A stretch of 64,000 nucleotides of DNA from Cyprinodon diabolis (taxonomy: Eukaryota > Chordata > Actinopteri > Cyprinodontiformes > Cyprinodontidae): the NCBI GenBank assembly GCA_030533445.1, contig CM060080.1:6366052-6430051 (forward strand). Reading direction: 5' to 3'. Under the pieces are notes generated by a model, which was not told where the DNA came from, made no database searches, and was given only the letters and a program-made list of their open reading frames with translations. Of this stretch, positions 11,411 to 22,991 are shown one piece after another. How positions within the stretch are numbered: the stretch's first letter is position 1; every line of letters begins with the position of its first letter. Position numbers and translations under genes: made by a program.

Positions 11411-12029
11411 TGCATTACTTTTAACCACTGATAGCGCTTGTGTGCAAATCGTCATGAAGATGCTTTAGGCCTGACAGATTGTCAAAGTGTTTGTCCTGGT
11501 GACTAAAGAATTCCACACAATTTCACTACAAATGTTTAGAGAGTCATTGGCAAGAGCCACTGAGGCTGAAAGGCAGAGAATATATAAATAACAAACACAC
11601 GCATCTTAACAAAATGGCTGAAAGTAATCTGTGCGTTTGAGCAATAGGCCTCTGTTCTAGGAGCATACATTTTATATTTGATCCTGTGTCGAGGGGGATT
11701 GTGAAAGGGATGAAGGAGGAAGTGAAGAAAGGAGTAGATGTAGATAGTAAAAGGGTATTGTTGGGAAGAAGAATATACTTGTAAAAAGAGTTGAGACAAA
11801 CAAAGGTAGAGGAAAGGCAGAAGAGAAACCTGACATGGACTAGTAAGAGGAAAGAAATAGCAAGGTGGAGTTAGTTGGAGATGAAGAATAAAGTAAAAAA
11901 AAAAAACTAAAACCCCCAAAAAGTTCTGCTTTTACTTCGCATAAGGCAAGAGAGAATACTGGATGGCATAAAAATTTTGAAAGTAAAAATAGAAAGCAGA
12001 AAAAAGATGATACAAAAGTAGACGTTTGA
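11411..12029. other. No gene; purine-rich stretch
   Basis: 11700-12010 is strongly purine-biased (GA/AA-rich) on the plus strand. This explains the low-complexity pyrimidine-coded ORFs on the other strand. Nothing else was recognised. Confidence 0.5.
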
Positions 12030-12565
12030 TTACTCATTTACTTGACCTGCTTATCTCCTATCTTCTCATTACTGTTCATCCGATCCATCTGCTTCAGCCT
12101 CTATTTAACCAGCCTTCAATCAGCCATCAGTGCCAGATTATTCAAGCCTTTGGTGAGAGTTCTCTAGCTTTCCTGTTTTTGATTGCCTGACCCTGATCCG
12201 TTCTGCCTGTAGACTTCTGAGTCTGTCTGTCCCTGTTCTGATCTGTTTGCCTGTCCTGTCTTTGAACTCTTCTGGATTTATGCCTATTTGTGTATCAAAT
12301 CTGGAACTGTTTCCTGACACCCTCCTGGATTTACCTTTAGTACCTCTTCGCACCTCTGATCTCCTGGCTCTGATTCCTGAGCATGTCTTCGGCACTGGCT
12401 TTGGCTTCGCCCTCTGGATTATCCTGCCTTCCTTTGACTGCTTGGCAGTGAACTTCTGTCTGTTCTCCGACCCCTGGGACATCAGCGTCTAGGACTCTCT
12501 GGGCGGCGCCCGCAACGTCTTCTTGGCAGCCGGCCTGTTGGATCCAACATCCTCCTCTGGGCACT
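12030..12565 (+). mobile_element. LTR-like fragment, plus copy
   Basis: It carries 'tttgattactcattta', 'cctctatttaaccagccttc', 'agattattcaagcctttggt' and 'agagttctctagctttcctg', all recognisable in reverse at 37300-37574. There is a TATA-like 'ctatttaacc' near 12101. Only pyrimidine-rich non-coding sequence follows. It reads as a decayed LTR; the left end is lost. Confidence 0.55.
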
Positions 12566-12569
12566 TACT

Positions 12570-13128
12570 GAACTATAAGACCAGATTAGTTACTCAAATG
12601 TTCATTGTCATCCTCCATCGGATAGTACCTGGCCTGACACCATCCTGGAGAGAAATGTCACCTGTACTGCTGCCATCAACACCTATGTTTATAGATGTTT
12701 GAGATCAGCCTGTTTTTCAGTGTAGTCCTGTTTCTCTGACTGTGACTAGCTGGATGTGCTCTCTTCATCCTCTGACATGGGAGCTGGCTCGGAGCTAGTC
12801 TGCCTGGCTGTGTGTTTCCTGGCCTGTGGAGCTGGTTTACAGTTGCCTTTTGTATCTTTGCTTCTTTTTCTATGTCTGCTCACACTGAACCTGGTTCTGC
12901 TGGAGATTTCTTCCTGTTAAAAGGGAGTTTCCTCTCCACTGTCGCTACAACCATGCTTGGTGTGAGGGATTGCCTTTAAGTCAATGTGTTGATGCAATAA
13001 ACAGGTATTCCTTAGGTAAAAAACTTTGAATTAATTTGACTTTACGATCTGGTGAACTGTATACTGCCTTGAGATGACGTGTTGTGAATTGCCGCTATAT
13101 GAATAAACTGAATTGAATTGAATTGCAG
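12570..13128 (+). mobile_element. L2-type LINE 3' untranslated region and tail
   Basis: Landmarks in order: 'catgggagctggctcggagc' (12776), 'cctggttctgctggagattt', 'aagggagtttcctctccact', 'cttgagatgacgtgttgtga', 'attgccgctatatgaataaa', and a tail of repeated attga units ending at about 13128. This is the standard 3' end of a teleost L2-like LINE, or a SINE that shares its tail. Further copies: 28780-29300 (minus), 38643-38935 (minus) and 63440-63581 (plus). Confidence 0.8.
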
Positions 13129-13845
13129 AGGTTCCTGCCTTAGATGCTGACGCTGTTCTCTGCAGTTCTGTCATGATTAAACATTTGGTTAAATCTAACT
13201 GTCTTTCCAAACAAAAAAACTTTCCAAATTGAATTTTGAACTTTTCTTTGGGTGATAACTAAAAAATATATATTTTAAAAAATCTGAAAATAATCACAAA
13301 CCTTTTATCTTCAGCTGTTCCAAACTGAAGACCTTGGCAAAGGCAACTTATTTGCATGAATCTCTTTTATTTTCTTTAGTCCTTTACACATACCCATAGA
13401 TTCACACACATACAGACACATGTATGTATCAATTAATTATGAAATGGAAGAATTCCCATTTTGCAGTGCTGGATTTTAAAAAGGGCTTCCAAATGCAAAA
13501 AAGTTGTGCTTGGATGGGAGTGAGAAAAAAAAAAAGTAGCCAACTTATTGCAAAATGAAAGAGGTGGGGCTAGGGTTTTAAAAAACAACCAACTATCGTT
13601 TAGATTTAAAATGAAAATCTAAAAGGCAAGTTAGTTAAAGATTGTGTTTGATTTAATTTTTACTAACATGACTCCACACATAAAGAAATTATATTTGCCA
13701 AAACAAAATAAAAGGATGATGTTTTTTATCCTCAAACAACATTAGAAAGTAAAAGACTTATCCAAGCAAACTAAAACAGTAATCAGCGTATGCAAAGGTT
13801 TTTAATTACAATAATGCGAACCAGTAACCTTTCTTTCTATGTTAG
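13129..13845. other. Intronic sequence without recognised elements
   Basis: Unique AT-rich sequence up to the acceptor at 13845. Confidence 0.45.
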
Positions 13846-13966
13846 TTCACAGGATTTCGAGGCAGAATATCAGGAACTGTGGGATTGGCTGATGGACATG
13901 GATGCTATGGTAACTGACAGCCACCAATTGATGATGTCAGAAGAGCAGAGACAATACCTCTTCAAA
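13846..13966 (+). CDS. akap6: AKAP6-like exon B (121 bp, spectrin-like repeat start)
   Basis: This is the most recognisable exon. After a 1-nt completion of the previous codon it encodes SQDFEAEYQELWDWLMDMDA followed by a segment with DSHQLMMSEEQRQYLFK. Human AKAP6, as I remember it, has DFDSEYQELWDWLIDMES..DSHDLMMSEEQQQHLYK at the start of a spectrin-like repeat, with near residue-for-residue agreement and no gaps. The repeat region targets AKAP6 to the nuclear envelope through nesprin-1alpha in mammalian heart. Acceptor tctatgttag and donor gtaaga are both good. The alternative acceptor 7 bp downstream (ttcacag) would break the phase with exon A. AKAP6 is strongly preferred over other spectrin-repeat proteins because of the WDWLxDM..LMMSEEQ signature. 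Which teleost akap6 paralogue this is cannot be told. Confidence 0.87.
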
Positions 13967-14345
13967 GTAAGATAAACTTCTTTGTGAAAATGTATCATTT
14001 TGCAGAGCAGTCAGAGCCCTGTTGTGAGCCCTGTTCTTAGCCTGTACAGCTTTTTTGCTTTAAAGTGGTCATCGAATGATTATTTAGGGTATTTGGTGCT
14101 GGTCTCTGAATAGGGTGTGTAATATTAGTTGGGCTGAAAATGGCATATTTCCTGTTCTATGAGCCCTTATGCAAGCCTGGTTAAAAGCCCCAGAATGAAA
14201 TGACAGGTTTTCTTCCTTTTATGGTATGCTCATGAATATTTAGGTGAGCTTTGCACTGATTGGTTGGTTTACAACTAGCTTTGCTGAGCAAAGACACATC
14301 ATAGCAACAAGCACTCACTCACTGAAACATCAGATTGTTGATATG

Positions 14346-14425
14346 GTAGGGTGACCAGACTTCTTTTTCCCGGACATGTCCTACTTTTCAGACCTAAAAT
14401 TATGTCCTGGGGGATTTTGGTCGAA
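14346..14425 (+). mobile_element. hAT-type MITE end fragment
   Basis: The sequence tagggtgaccagacttc followed by 'cccggacatgtcctac' matches the end of a common fish MITE that starts TAGGGTGACCAGA. The partner end was not found. Confidence 0.5.
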
Positions 14426-14899
14426 TACAGTGCAGCAGAACCGAGCCCGGTCCAGTCCAGTCAGCAGTCCAGCAGACTTTTACAGAAACAAGTAAAAAAA
14501 AATGCATATAATTCTGCCATTATTTCCACACTCGATAACAATTGGTGACATACTACAGTAAAAACATAATTGGTTGCTTGCCATCCAGCTTAAAAAAAAC
14601 ACATAGAAAAAGGGGGAGCAAATGGGGAGAAAATGAGGCTGTTGGGTGAAAATGCAGTTATTTTATGTGACACAACTATGTCAGTTTGAAAAGATTTTCA
14701 TGATTTGATTTTGCAATCTAGTGCAGGATTAGTAGCAGCTTTCCACATTCAAAGTGAAAAGGTGTGCTGTTTCTGTTGCAAGCACAGACAGCCTACTCTG
14801 CACGACGACAGCAGACAGTGAAAGAGGGAGGGAGGCAGGCTTAAGATCGTCTCATTCGGGAGGACAGAGTTTGGTGCTTTTAGGGGTCTGAAAAGGTGC

Positions 14900-15447
14900 T
14901 TAACCCCTAGAACCCTACGGACCCATCGGTGGGTCCAGCTGCTACGTGACCTCGTAATTTTAACAAACCCCCAGTATTGATGTAAAAAACACATTTGGCA
15001 CAGTTTGGTGACATTTTTGGATAAATGTGCCAAAATGGCCCTTCCGCCTAAGAAATTTCTCACTAATACCATTCTAAAATAAATATGATTCATCTGATTG
15101 AGTCCAAATTTGGTATATTTTTACACAACATTTAGATTTAAAAGTCTGTACTACTTTTTTGTGCTATAAATAATATTTTGGTAGTGTTTTGCAATGTTTA
15201 TTTCAAAGAAAATTTTGGCAAGGTTCAAAAAATGCAAAATATTTTGTATTTTGTCCCTAATATTTCAGGCAGGGTCAAAGCTACAATGGTGCTGACACCA
15301 GAAAACCATTCTATGACATCTTACCTTTATAGAGGTACCAAAAGTTTCTTCTTAAATCTAATAGCTGTGAGGCTATAAGTGATTTACTTTTGTGTGTTTT
15401 TGTCAGGCAGAAATTTACTTATACCCCCTGAGGGTGTAAGAGGTTAA
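14900..15447. mobile_element. Non-autonomous piggyBac-like element flanked by TTAA
   Basis: The segment lies between TTAA at 14900-14903 and TTAA at 15444-15447. The ends are imperfect inverted repeats: cccctagaaccctacgg on the left and cctcttacaccctcagg from the right end on the opposite strand. TTAA duplications and CC-starting termini are typical of piggyBac. The interior is AT-rich and non-coding. Confidence 0.75.
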
Positions 15448-15540
15448 TTTTGTGAATAAAAGGCTAAGTTGGCAGCACTGGCAGAGGGTGCTGCTGTTTT
15501 ATTGTCTCTCCTCGATTATGTCAAAAGTATGTCAATGTAA

Positions 15541-15760
15541 ATCCCTTAATTGTCCTTAAATGGGGAAATTCACTCTCTGCATTTTGACCCATCCCCTTGG
15601 GGAGCAGTGGGCTGCCATTGTGTGGTGCTTGGGGAGTAGTGTGGGGTTAAGGGTATTGCTCAGGAACCCAAGGTGGAGGCTGTGGAATCGAACTCAGTAC
15701 TTGCAACCTTCTCAGAGCACAAGCGTACTGCTCTAACCACTAGGCCAATACTCCCCAACT
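15541..15760 (-). mobile_element. tRNA-derived SINE, minus strand
   Basis: Read on the minus strand: 'gagtattggcctagtggtta' (box A-like), then 'gagttcgattccacag' (box B-like) and 'gagcaatacccttaacccca'. A 3' body ends near 'tcaaaatgcagagagtgaat'. It is the same family as the truncated plus copy at 50041-50195. It is a pol III-type retroposed element without coding capacity. Confidence 0.75.
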
Positions 15761-16919
15761 CTGCCATCTGTCTCAGCAATACAACATATTTTCTTTTGGA
15801 TGGGTCATATTCCAAGTATATTCATAGCTCTGTCTGTGGTGTCTTACGTACGAGCATGGCTTTAACATACCATGTCCACTCTCAGGTAGTGGGGGACAGG
15901 CCAATACTCGTCTGCTCATTCTCGTAGGCTGCGCTCGTATTTGAAAATATTCTTTAAAAACTCTTTTCACCATACTTGGAGTTGCTATTGGTTTCTGAAT
16001 TAAAATGGATGCCAGTTGCCTCTGACTATCTACAAAATCGATATTGAATATGACATTTCAATTGTTTGCTAGGTTGCTAAATTGGATGCATTTAACATGG
16101 ATGCACTTGACGTCACATCCACAGAAACATGTCTGTTTAAACATTCACACCTCAAATTGATGTAAACATGAGGATTAAATTAAGTGTAAAGGTGCTTTTT
16201 TCCCCCCGTTTTTTTTCTCCAACAAAATAACAAAATTTTTTGTTATTTTCTGTCTGTCTCTAAGGTGGGTGTGTTTTGGGCACCTGGCAGTTTGAACAAA
16301 GGCATGATTTATTTATTTGGATGATGAAAGTCACCTGCCCCTCAAATTATTGATAAGTGTAAAGATGAACTTAATTTCTCCATAGGAGCCACAGTTAAAT
16401 ATTCATCTCTTAATGAATATTCATGAAAACGATGATGCATGCATGAATTTTAGATGACTCTAGAATCAGTGGGTATTGTCTTCTCCTTTTTCTCTTTATC
16501 TCTCTCATTTTTTTTGATGTGTCAACTCTACTGCTGAATTATTGATGTTGATCTCAACAGCATTTCTTGGCCAAGTCCAAGGTCGCTTTGTTATAGTCTT
16601 TTTTTGCCCTCTTCTCCACTGTGACTCGCAGAGAATGGTCTACAGACAGGTCTACACTGCGTGCTGCTCATGTATGGATTTTTTATGCCTTCATGTTTGA
16701 AACAGCCTGTGGACAGAGATATTATGTTTTTGGTGTCTCCACACTTCTTTATCTTTACCCATCTGAGTGTATATTGCCTTTACAGGTATTGGAAATGTCT
16801 GTTTATTAGAATCAAACAAGCTGAGGGTATTTAATTCAATTTGCCATATATGTTTACTTAGCCTTAGAAAGTCAATTGTTCTTAATTTGATTAGGATTGC
16901 AGTGAGGGGTAGGGGTGTA
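15761..16919. other. No recognised feature (intronic)
   Basis: AT-rich sequence. No bounded element, exon or RNA gene could be supported. Confidence 0.4.
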
Positions 16920-17870
16920 AATCACACCTATCATGGTGATTCGATTCAGTATCGATTTCCTGACCCAATGATTGGCTTATTTTCGATACTCAAGAATACA
17001 CCACGATTCGATTCGATTAATTGGTTCATTTTTTTCTTTTTTTTTTTTTTTACACCTTACAGGCTAGACAATGTTTCAAATTTGAAATAAATCAATGAAA
17101 GCTGTAATATAATTATGCTTTTTGTTTTTTGAGAAACTACAGAAAATAACAGAAGTAGAGAAGTTGCATTCCACCTATTCCTATTAAAACCTCATTCACT
17201 GAAAAATAATAATACCCCTGTGTTATAGATTCTGCAAGGCTTTGCATCAGAAAATACTGCACAAAATCAGTGCAATGAGTGCAATGAAATACCTCGGCTC
17301 CAGACGTCCCCGCCCCCTCCACAGACGCTCCGCTGCTCCTCTCCCAAATTGTAGCTGACCGCAAACAGTGCCGCAGACAGGAGGCCGGCTTGTTTTGTTT
17401 TCATGACCGAAATTATGGAAAACAACTCGTGAAGTTTGACCCGCTAGAAGAGCGAGGTGCACGAGAACGCTGGGACCCTTATTCCACCTGGATCTCCGCT
17501 CTTTTGGCCCTCATGTCCCTCCGTCGTCGGACTAAACTTGCCCCCACTTCCTCGCCGCCTCGGCCGTATCTAGACCCGCAGTGTGTAGCACAGACCACGC
17601 TTCAATACTGAGCATAAATAAAAAATGTCTTTGTCAAGCTCACTGCGACACACTGCTGTAAGAGTATAACCAGGAAGCGAGGTAGGAGGGCAAAATAGGT
17701 TTAGCGCCACCGCAGCACGGGAGGGAGAATTACGCCCAGGAGCAAATGGATAAAAATAGACCGGAGGAAAAAAAAACATGAATCGATACTCTTGCGGACG
17801 TATCGATACATCGGATCATCGGCTGTTGGATCGATGCATCGATACAAAACGATTATTATCTACACCCCTA
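16920..17870. mobile_element. hAT-type element, 951 bp, with perfect 8-bp target duplication
   Basis: Both ends read taggggtgta inwards. The flanking duplications gtgagggg at 16912-16919 and 17871-17878 are identical. Sub-terminal sequence on both sides carries CGATAC/ATCGAT words. Eight-bp duplications and TAGGGGTG-like termini fit the hAT superfamily. The interior has no full transposase, but 17390-17505 carries a coding-like block shared with 26950-27076. Confidence 0.93.
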
Positions 17871-18219
17871 GTGAGGGGTAATAAAATTGTCATATTTGAG
17901 CACCACCTTGCTTCTCTTGCTTTAGTGCCAGAAGTGAAGTTCCTCCACACTGGTTCTCAGCACTGGTGAACCTCAGGGCTGAGTTCTCTATCCACTCTCT
18001 CATTTATGACTGAATTGCCAGGCATAGGTCAAATGTTATTCTCAAGTTTGTCAATATCATGATCTTGATCTTGAAAAAAACAAAAAAAAGAACAACAATG
18101 AGTGCCTAAAGCAGAAAGGTGAAATCACTGAGCATTTAGTGTTAGGAAAATAACCTCCCTCTGATCATCAGGAAGAACTAAGGAACAATTCTGTTGACGT
18201 AGAATTCCTGTTCTACATT

Positions 18220-18855
18220 AACAATGCTGAGATGGAGCATGTCAGCATCTTCAAGTTCCTTTGCATTCACATTACCTATTGATGTTCACTTGCAAACACC
18301 TCATACAGAGACCTGGGCCTTCAATTTTGCTTCCTCCATTTGCAAAGCATGTATTTCTTTCAATGCAGCACCTCGTTACAGTGCAGCAGCCTGTTCTGCT
18401 TTGACTTTTTTAACTCTGAAGAGACAGGATGATCCAGAGGAAGAAGCTGAATTTGATTTCTGTGATACATTAGATATGCTGTCAGATGGTCTGATTGTTG
18501 ATTTTACGATGTCTGTTTTCAATGTTTCAGCATCTTTCAAAAAATTATTTAGGTTAATTATTTAGGCTTATATCATTCATTTTAGTATTTTTCATTCTCT
18601 GATAAGAGCTCCTGAACCAACTTGTGAGCATTTTAAACTCATCCATGGATTCCTTAAATGCTTGTACTGAATCATTGACTGCAACAACATTTCCTGCATC
18701 CTTCATCAAAGCCTTTATTTCATTAGTCTTTCTAGTGCATGCTCCCAATCAACCTCTGTGGGAAAGGATGCACACTTTTAACATGTCCTCAGATGCAGGC
18801 AGAGTTTCAGGGTCAGACATCATTAATGAGCACAAAGATCCCCTCACTTTTGAAA
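18220..18855 (-). pseudogene. BEL/Pao-like retroelement gag remnant
   Basis: Minus-strand frames read MGACTRKTNEIKALMKDAGN then VVAVNDSVQAFKESMDEFKM (18748-18620). After a frame change comes FLKDAETLKTDIVKS..SDSISNVSQKSNSASSSGSS and RVKKVKAEQAAL (about 18550-18380), with KEIHALQMEEAKLKAQV further on. I recall this order in fish BEL/Pao-type gag-like proteins: a coiled-coil head, a Ser-rich linker and an Ala/Glu/Lys helix. At least two frameshifts and one stop break it. No pol domain, PBS or LTR was seen next to it. Confidence 0.7.
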
Positions 18856-18899
18856 AAGTTCATCAACAAACACCTTCTTAGCCACAATCCTTTTAAAAA

Positions 18900-19198
18900 A
18901 ACAACAACTTTGCCTTCTGTGGTAATCGATTGTTTCTCAGCTGCACTTTCATAAACTCAATCAGCTGATTCTAGTTATTTGTTCTCCTTACAGCCAATCA
19001 CATTGTTTTATTTCCTGGTTACCTGATTAGTACAATTTTTGTCATAGTTTTGTGCATTAAAAAAAATGATAAAAAAATATAAACTTTATTTGTAATGCAC
19101 TTTACATTTAAGAAAAAAAATCTCAAAGTGCTACAGGTAAAATCATAGAAGGGTAAAATCAAAATTTAAATCTTAAGATCGCTTTAAATATATATATT
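18900..19198. other. No recognised feature
   Basis: AT-rich spacer between the gag remnant and the third dispersed repeat copy. Confidence 0.4.
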
Positions 19199-20285
19199 GT
19201 CATGGTTCTGAGGTGTCTTACCCACATGCAGATTACACTCGAGAGAAGCAGAGCAGATTTAAGATGTTTATTGGGAAATTGGCTTGGCAGATGTAACGGA
19301 AAAGATAACCCTCGGGACGAAGCGCAGAGGAATGGATGCGGAGATCGGCTCATGCGGTCTGTGGGAATGAGGCTGAGAGTTAGATGAACACCGAGAGCTG
19401 GGAAAGGTGAAGGACAAAAAAAACCCAAAGGCTTACAGCCGAGCACTGCAACCGAACAGGGGGGATAGAGTATAGGAAAGGTGCCTGAGATGGGGGAATC
19501 CAAATGGCGCTTGAGTGGTGGTGGTCCGGTGGATGATGGAGGAACCAGAGGGTCCAGTTTGGTCTCTCTGCCAGGCTTGGTAACACCAAGTGGGCATGGG
19601 AGGTCGGGTCCAGAGCTATCTGAGACGAGGAGCCTGACTAGGGTCATCAGATCACAGAGGACACAGAAGAGGAATTGTCAGGGGCAGTCCTGATTAGATT
19701 GATGTCACTTTTATTACCTTGTCTTTTCACTTCCTGTTTTATTTTGGTACTCATTTCCTCTCTCGTTTTAGGCAGCTTCACTTCCTGAGTTCCTTCCTGC
19801 AATCAGGATCTGCCACAGCCTAATTCAATTCACCTGATGTATGTGCTCCTCTTTTGTTTGTTAGAGTATTTAGTTCCCACCCTTGCAGCTTCCCTTTGCC
19901 AGTTCGTCTTTGTCCTTTGAGCTTAGCGTTCCAGCCTTTTTGCCTGTTAGATTTAGCTTTCTAGTGTTTTGACCCCTACTTTGATTTGGACCTGTCTTTG
20001 CCTCCGTTTTTTGATACCTCTGTTTCTGCTGGATTTTTTGGTGTTCAACCCTGGACTGAAGTAAAGGAACTTTGAGTTTTAATCCACTGTGTCTGGTCTT
20101 GCATTTGAGTCCTTTCTGAGCCTTGTGACAGGAATCCAGAACTTGAGACGACCTGGGAGACACAGGAGACAAGGATTTAATGCTGGGGAAAAAGTAAGCT
20201 GCTGCTAGACAGAGGCCTCTAAGCGTACCAAACAGGTTTACACTCTGGCGTCCTCCAGCTATAACAATGGTGTTTTTAGTGTAGC
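19199..20285 (+). repeat. Dispersed repeat, copy 3, split by a solo LTR
   Basis: The left part (19199-19675) starts tgtcatggttctgagg and shares 'acccacatgcag' and a TTTATT stretch with copy 2. The right part (20131-20285) shares 'acactctggcgtc' with 7120-7132. The 455-bp solo LTR was inserted between them, so this copy predates the LTR insertion. Confidence 0.6.
19676..20130 (+). mobile_element. Solo LTR with 5-bp target duplication
   Basis: It starts tgtcaggggc and ends ccttgtgaca, giving TG..CA ends with the inverted TGTCA/TGACA. It is flanked by ggaat at 19671-19675 and 20131-20135. The 5-bp duplication and 455-bp length fit a gypsy-type LTR left after LTR-LTR recombination. It is interrupted by no ORF. 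Confidence 0.9.
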
Positions 20286-20611
20286 CGAACTTATTTCCTT
20301 TCCAACTATCCTCCCAACTTCTCTCTCCTGAATTAATACTATGGTTGTACATAAATGAAGATAGCATCTGATCTAAACTCTGCTCACTTTTGACCAGCTA
20401 ACTGTGGCAATATATTTCAGCTGAACAATGAGTAAAAAGAAATACTTTGTTAAACTATCTTTGTATGTCTGCAAGTAAAGAACCGTGGATGTTGAAAAGG
20501 TGTAGCCATAAAATATCTCTTGCTGTGGAAAATAGAGAATATTCTATTTAAGATTCCATTTGATATTTCATTGCATTAGACCATCACAGATGTAGCTTCA
20601 ATCTCTCCTGC

Positions 20612-20635
20612 TTCTCTCTCTCTCTCTCTCTCTCT
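20612..20635 (+). repeat. (TC)n microsatellite
   Basis: An uninterrupted CT run of about 24 bp. Confidence 0.95.
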
Positions 20636-20829
20636 TCCCCTATGGTGATTTCCAGTAGAGTCCAACTAATTACAGTTGCTAAGAGGAGAGAGTATATGTG
20701 AAAGTGTGTTTGCATCCCTGCTGCTAAATTCTCATTTCAAATAGCCCATGGTGCTCTGATGGAGCAACAAACTACTGGTACATACAAATTCACATATTGT
20801 CACATACACTCTCACACCCACATAGACTT

Positions 20830-21135
20830 GGACTCAACTTTATTTATCCCTTGGAATCACTCCTTCAGGGGGGTTCTGGTTCCAATTGCTTATATAGAGT
20901 ACAAAGAGTTAAACCAAGACGCCATTAAAGATAAAAAAAAATATAACAAGAGTGTATATTGTACTGAAAAAAACAGAAATGATAAAAATAAAGAAAAGGA
21001 AAAAATTTGTAACGTCTTGGAATATGTTTTTCCTTGGGTATAAAATAGCTGCACAGTAGAGAGCTATGGGAAGACTATACAGTAGTTGACTTGGGTTTTT
21101 GCACTTCGATGCAGAAATTTACTGACCATATAAAT
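20830..21135 (-). mobile_element. LINE 3' untranslated region, reverse copy
   Basis: The plus strand reads 'caactttatttatccc', 'ggaatcactccttcagg', 'ttctggttccaattgctta', 'agtagttgacttggg'. The same order recurs at 51640-51990. Read on the minus strand it ends in a GGGATAAATAAAGT-type tail, common in teleost LINEs. Confidence 0.65.
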
Positions 21136-21139
21136 AAGT

Positions 21140-22950
21140 GAAAATTAAACAGACTACTATTATTATTATTAAGAGGAGGTTAAGAGAAAGCTGTAATTCA
21201 AGACAGATAATTTTGCCCTGCTTCAGAAGGCTGGATTTATACAGTTAGCTATAAGGCAAGGTTAATTTCATATGTAATTGTTACTGTGATCCTTGCTGTG
21301 TTTGTAATGTTCCCACCCACCAAACAGGTAGAAAAAAAAACCCCGAAAAAATTTTTAATATTTGTTTGAAGATGGGAAATAATTTAGATTTTTGGAGTAA
21401 CAGAAGATAAGCACTAATCAATATGAATAACTAAGTACCTAAATAGGAAGTAGATGAAAGTAGAAATTGCAAAACAGAATCAAAGTAGAACTTAATAAAA
21501 TAAAAATTTACATAAGCAAAACAGTTACAGTATGTTGAAAAAGAAACTAGAGTAACAAACCATAAAATCCAAAACCTAGAAAGTTAAATGTCAGTTAGGG
21601 AGGATACAAATGGGAAAAGAATAAAATACAATATTAGTTTATGCGTCCAATTTAGTCCAACATCAGAACTAAAACTTCAACACCACAATACAAATGCTTA
21701 TTGTCCACTGTGAATCCAGGTTTGAATTGTCTAGGTGTTGTAGTTTTAGAGCTAGTCTAATTCTAGTGTGATATGGACACTAAAATAAAATGATAAAAAT
21801 CTGTCTTTATTGAGGTTTTACAAATCAGAGAAAGGTTCCACAAATCCGAGAGCTGGTTTTAATTATTCTACAAGTAGTTTAGAATAATCTAGTCCAGGTT
21901 TGATATGTCTAGGTGTTGTAGTTTTTCAATTAGAGTAGATTAATAATGCTGAAGGTAGGCAAAAATTAAGAGGATTTGCCTTTTACTCATTTCCCAAATT
22001 GGAAGCTAGAATTGGACACTTCTGTTCCACTTTTAATGATTGTCCAAAAGTGTAAAGGACAATAACTTAATATAAAGACTATTTTATTTAATCTTTTAGT
22101 TTGAGCATGTTGTGTGAAAAAAAGTTTTCAACATTTTAGTCCAATTAAATAAAGGAGATTGATGGATTTACTCAGTCGGCACTTTACTTACTTTGTAAAG
22201 TAAAGGAGAACAAGACATTCACATTCACAGCATGATGGTCTGCCAAGTTCTAACCTAGACAAAGTTGTTCCCTTACTTTTAAGGCAGAGTCAAAACAATA
22301 ACAGACACTTTGGTTAAACAGTTTCCTTGAAAAAGTATGTGGTTTTGTTATGGGAAAAAGGTATGTCTTGTCTAAAACCATCTTCCACTCAGACATTTTG
22401 TGGCCTTGCAAGTGAGACAAACTAGCTGAGAAAAAAAACATTTTTAGACAGTACATAGCATACATCAATTTAATTATTATCATTGTAATTTTTCCATCTC
22501 AAATAAAAAAAACCTGCTCAAATATATTGCCTGGAAGTTAGTAAAGAATCGAAAAAGATATAAAATAAAATCATAATATAAACATGTATTTATAAAACTG
22601 GAGCTTCTTAACTCTCTGATAAATACATTTATACTTAATGAATTGGGAACAAAATACAGAACAAAAATTTAAGTCAGACTGACTTAATTAGTTTTATTTG
22701 GTTTCATCAAGACACCGGAGCTCAGTGTGAAAAGCAGCTGATCCCAGGCTGTTCTTTACTTCCAGGATGTCCCTTTGCTTGATTTTGATATCTGTCACAG
22801 CTGAAGGTGAACTCAAAGAAAAACACATACTTTTTGGTTAATAAAAGCTTGTTTAATTTTTCAATTGGTTCCTAACAAAGCAAGACAAAGCCCAGCCCTA
22901 TTTTATTTTACTACCTAAGAAAACATTTTTATGTACCCCTCGCAATACCC
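21140..22950. other. No recognised feature (intronic, AT-rich)
   Basis: About 1.8 kb of AT-rich unique-looking DNA. A weak internal repeat was noticed: 'gtccaRgtttgatatgtctaggtgttgtagttttt' at about 21890-21925 resembles 21715-21748. Confidence 0.45.
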
Positions 22951-22954
22951 TCAA

Positions 22955-22991
22955 GGACCACTAGGGGTACGTGTACCCCCGTTTGGGAAAC
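22955..22991 (-). mobile_element. hAT-type element terminus
   Basis: On the minus strand it reads cagtgtttcccaaacggggg then tacacgtacccctagtgg. This is the terminus of a widespread vertebrate hAT MITE group. The partner end was not located. Confidence 0.6.

Larger units (their letters stand above)
4528..13845 (+). other. AKAP6-like intron, about 9.3 kb
   Basis: Phase-2 intron with GT (4528) and AG (13844-13845) ends and a pyrimidine-rich acceptor tract ttctttctatgttag. It is filled with repeats annotated separately. No other exon was recognised inside it. Confidence 0.7.

Noticed and set aside
12138..12564. Overlapping 114- and 75-codon minus frames rich in Arg/Lys
   Set aside because: They overlap LTR-like non-coding sequence whose reverse copy at 37300 does not preserve them.
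19159..19647. 162-codon minus frame
   Set aside because: It falls in the non-coding dispersed repeat copy 3; the corresponding region of copy 2 does not keep the frame.
19870..20367. 165-codon minus frame
   Set aside because: It spans the solo LTR and its junction with the host repeat, so it is chimeric and fortuitous.
20759..21043. 94-codon frame
   Set aside because: It overlaps the LINE 3' UTR repeat also present at 51640-51990, where no frame is conserved.
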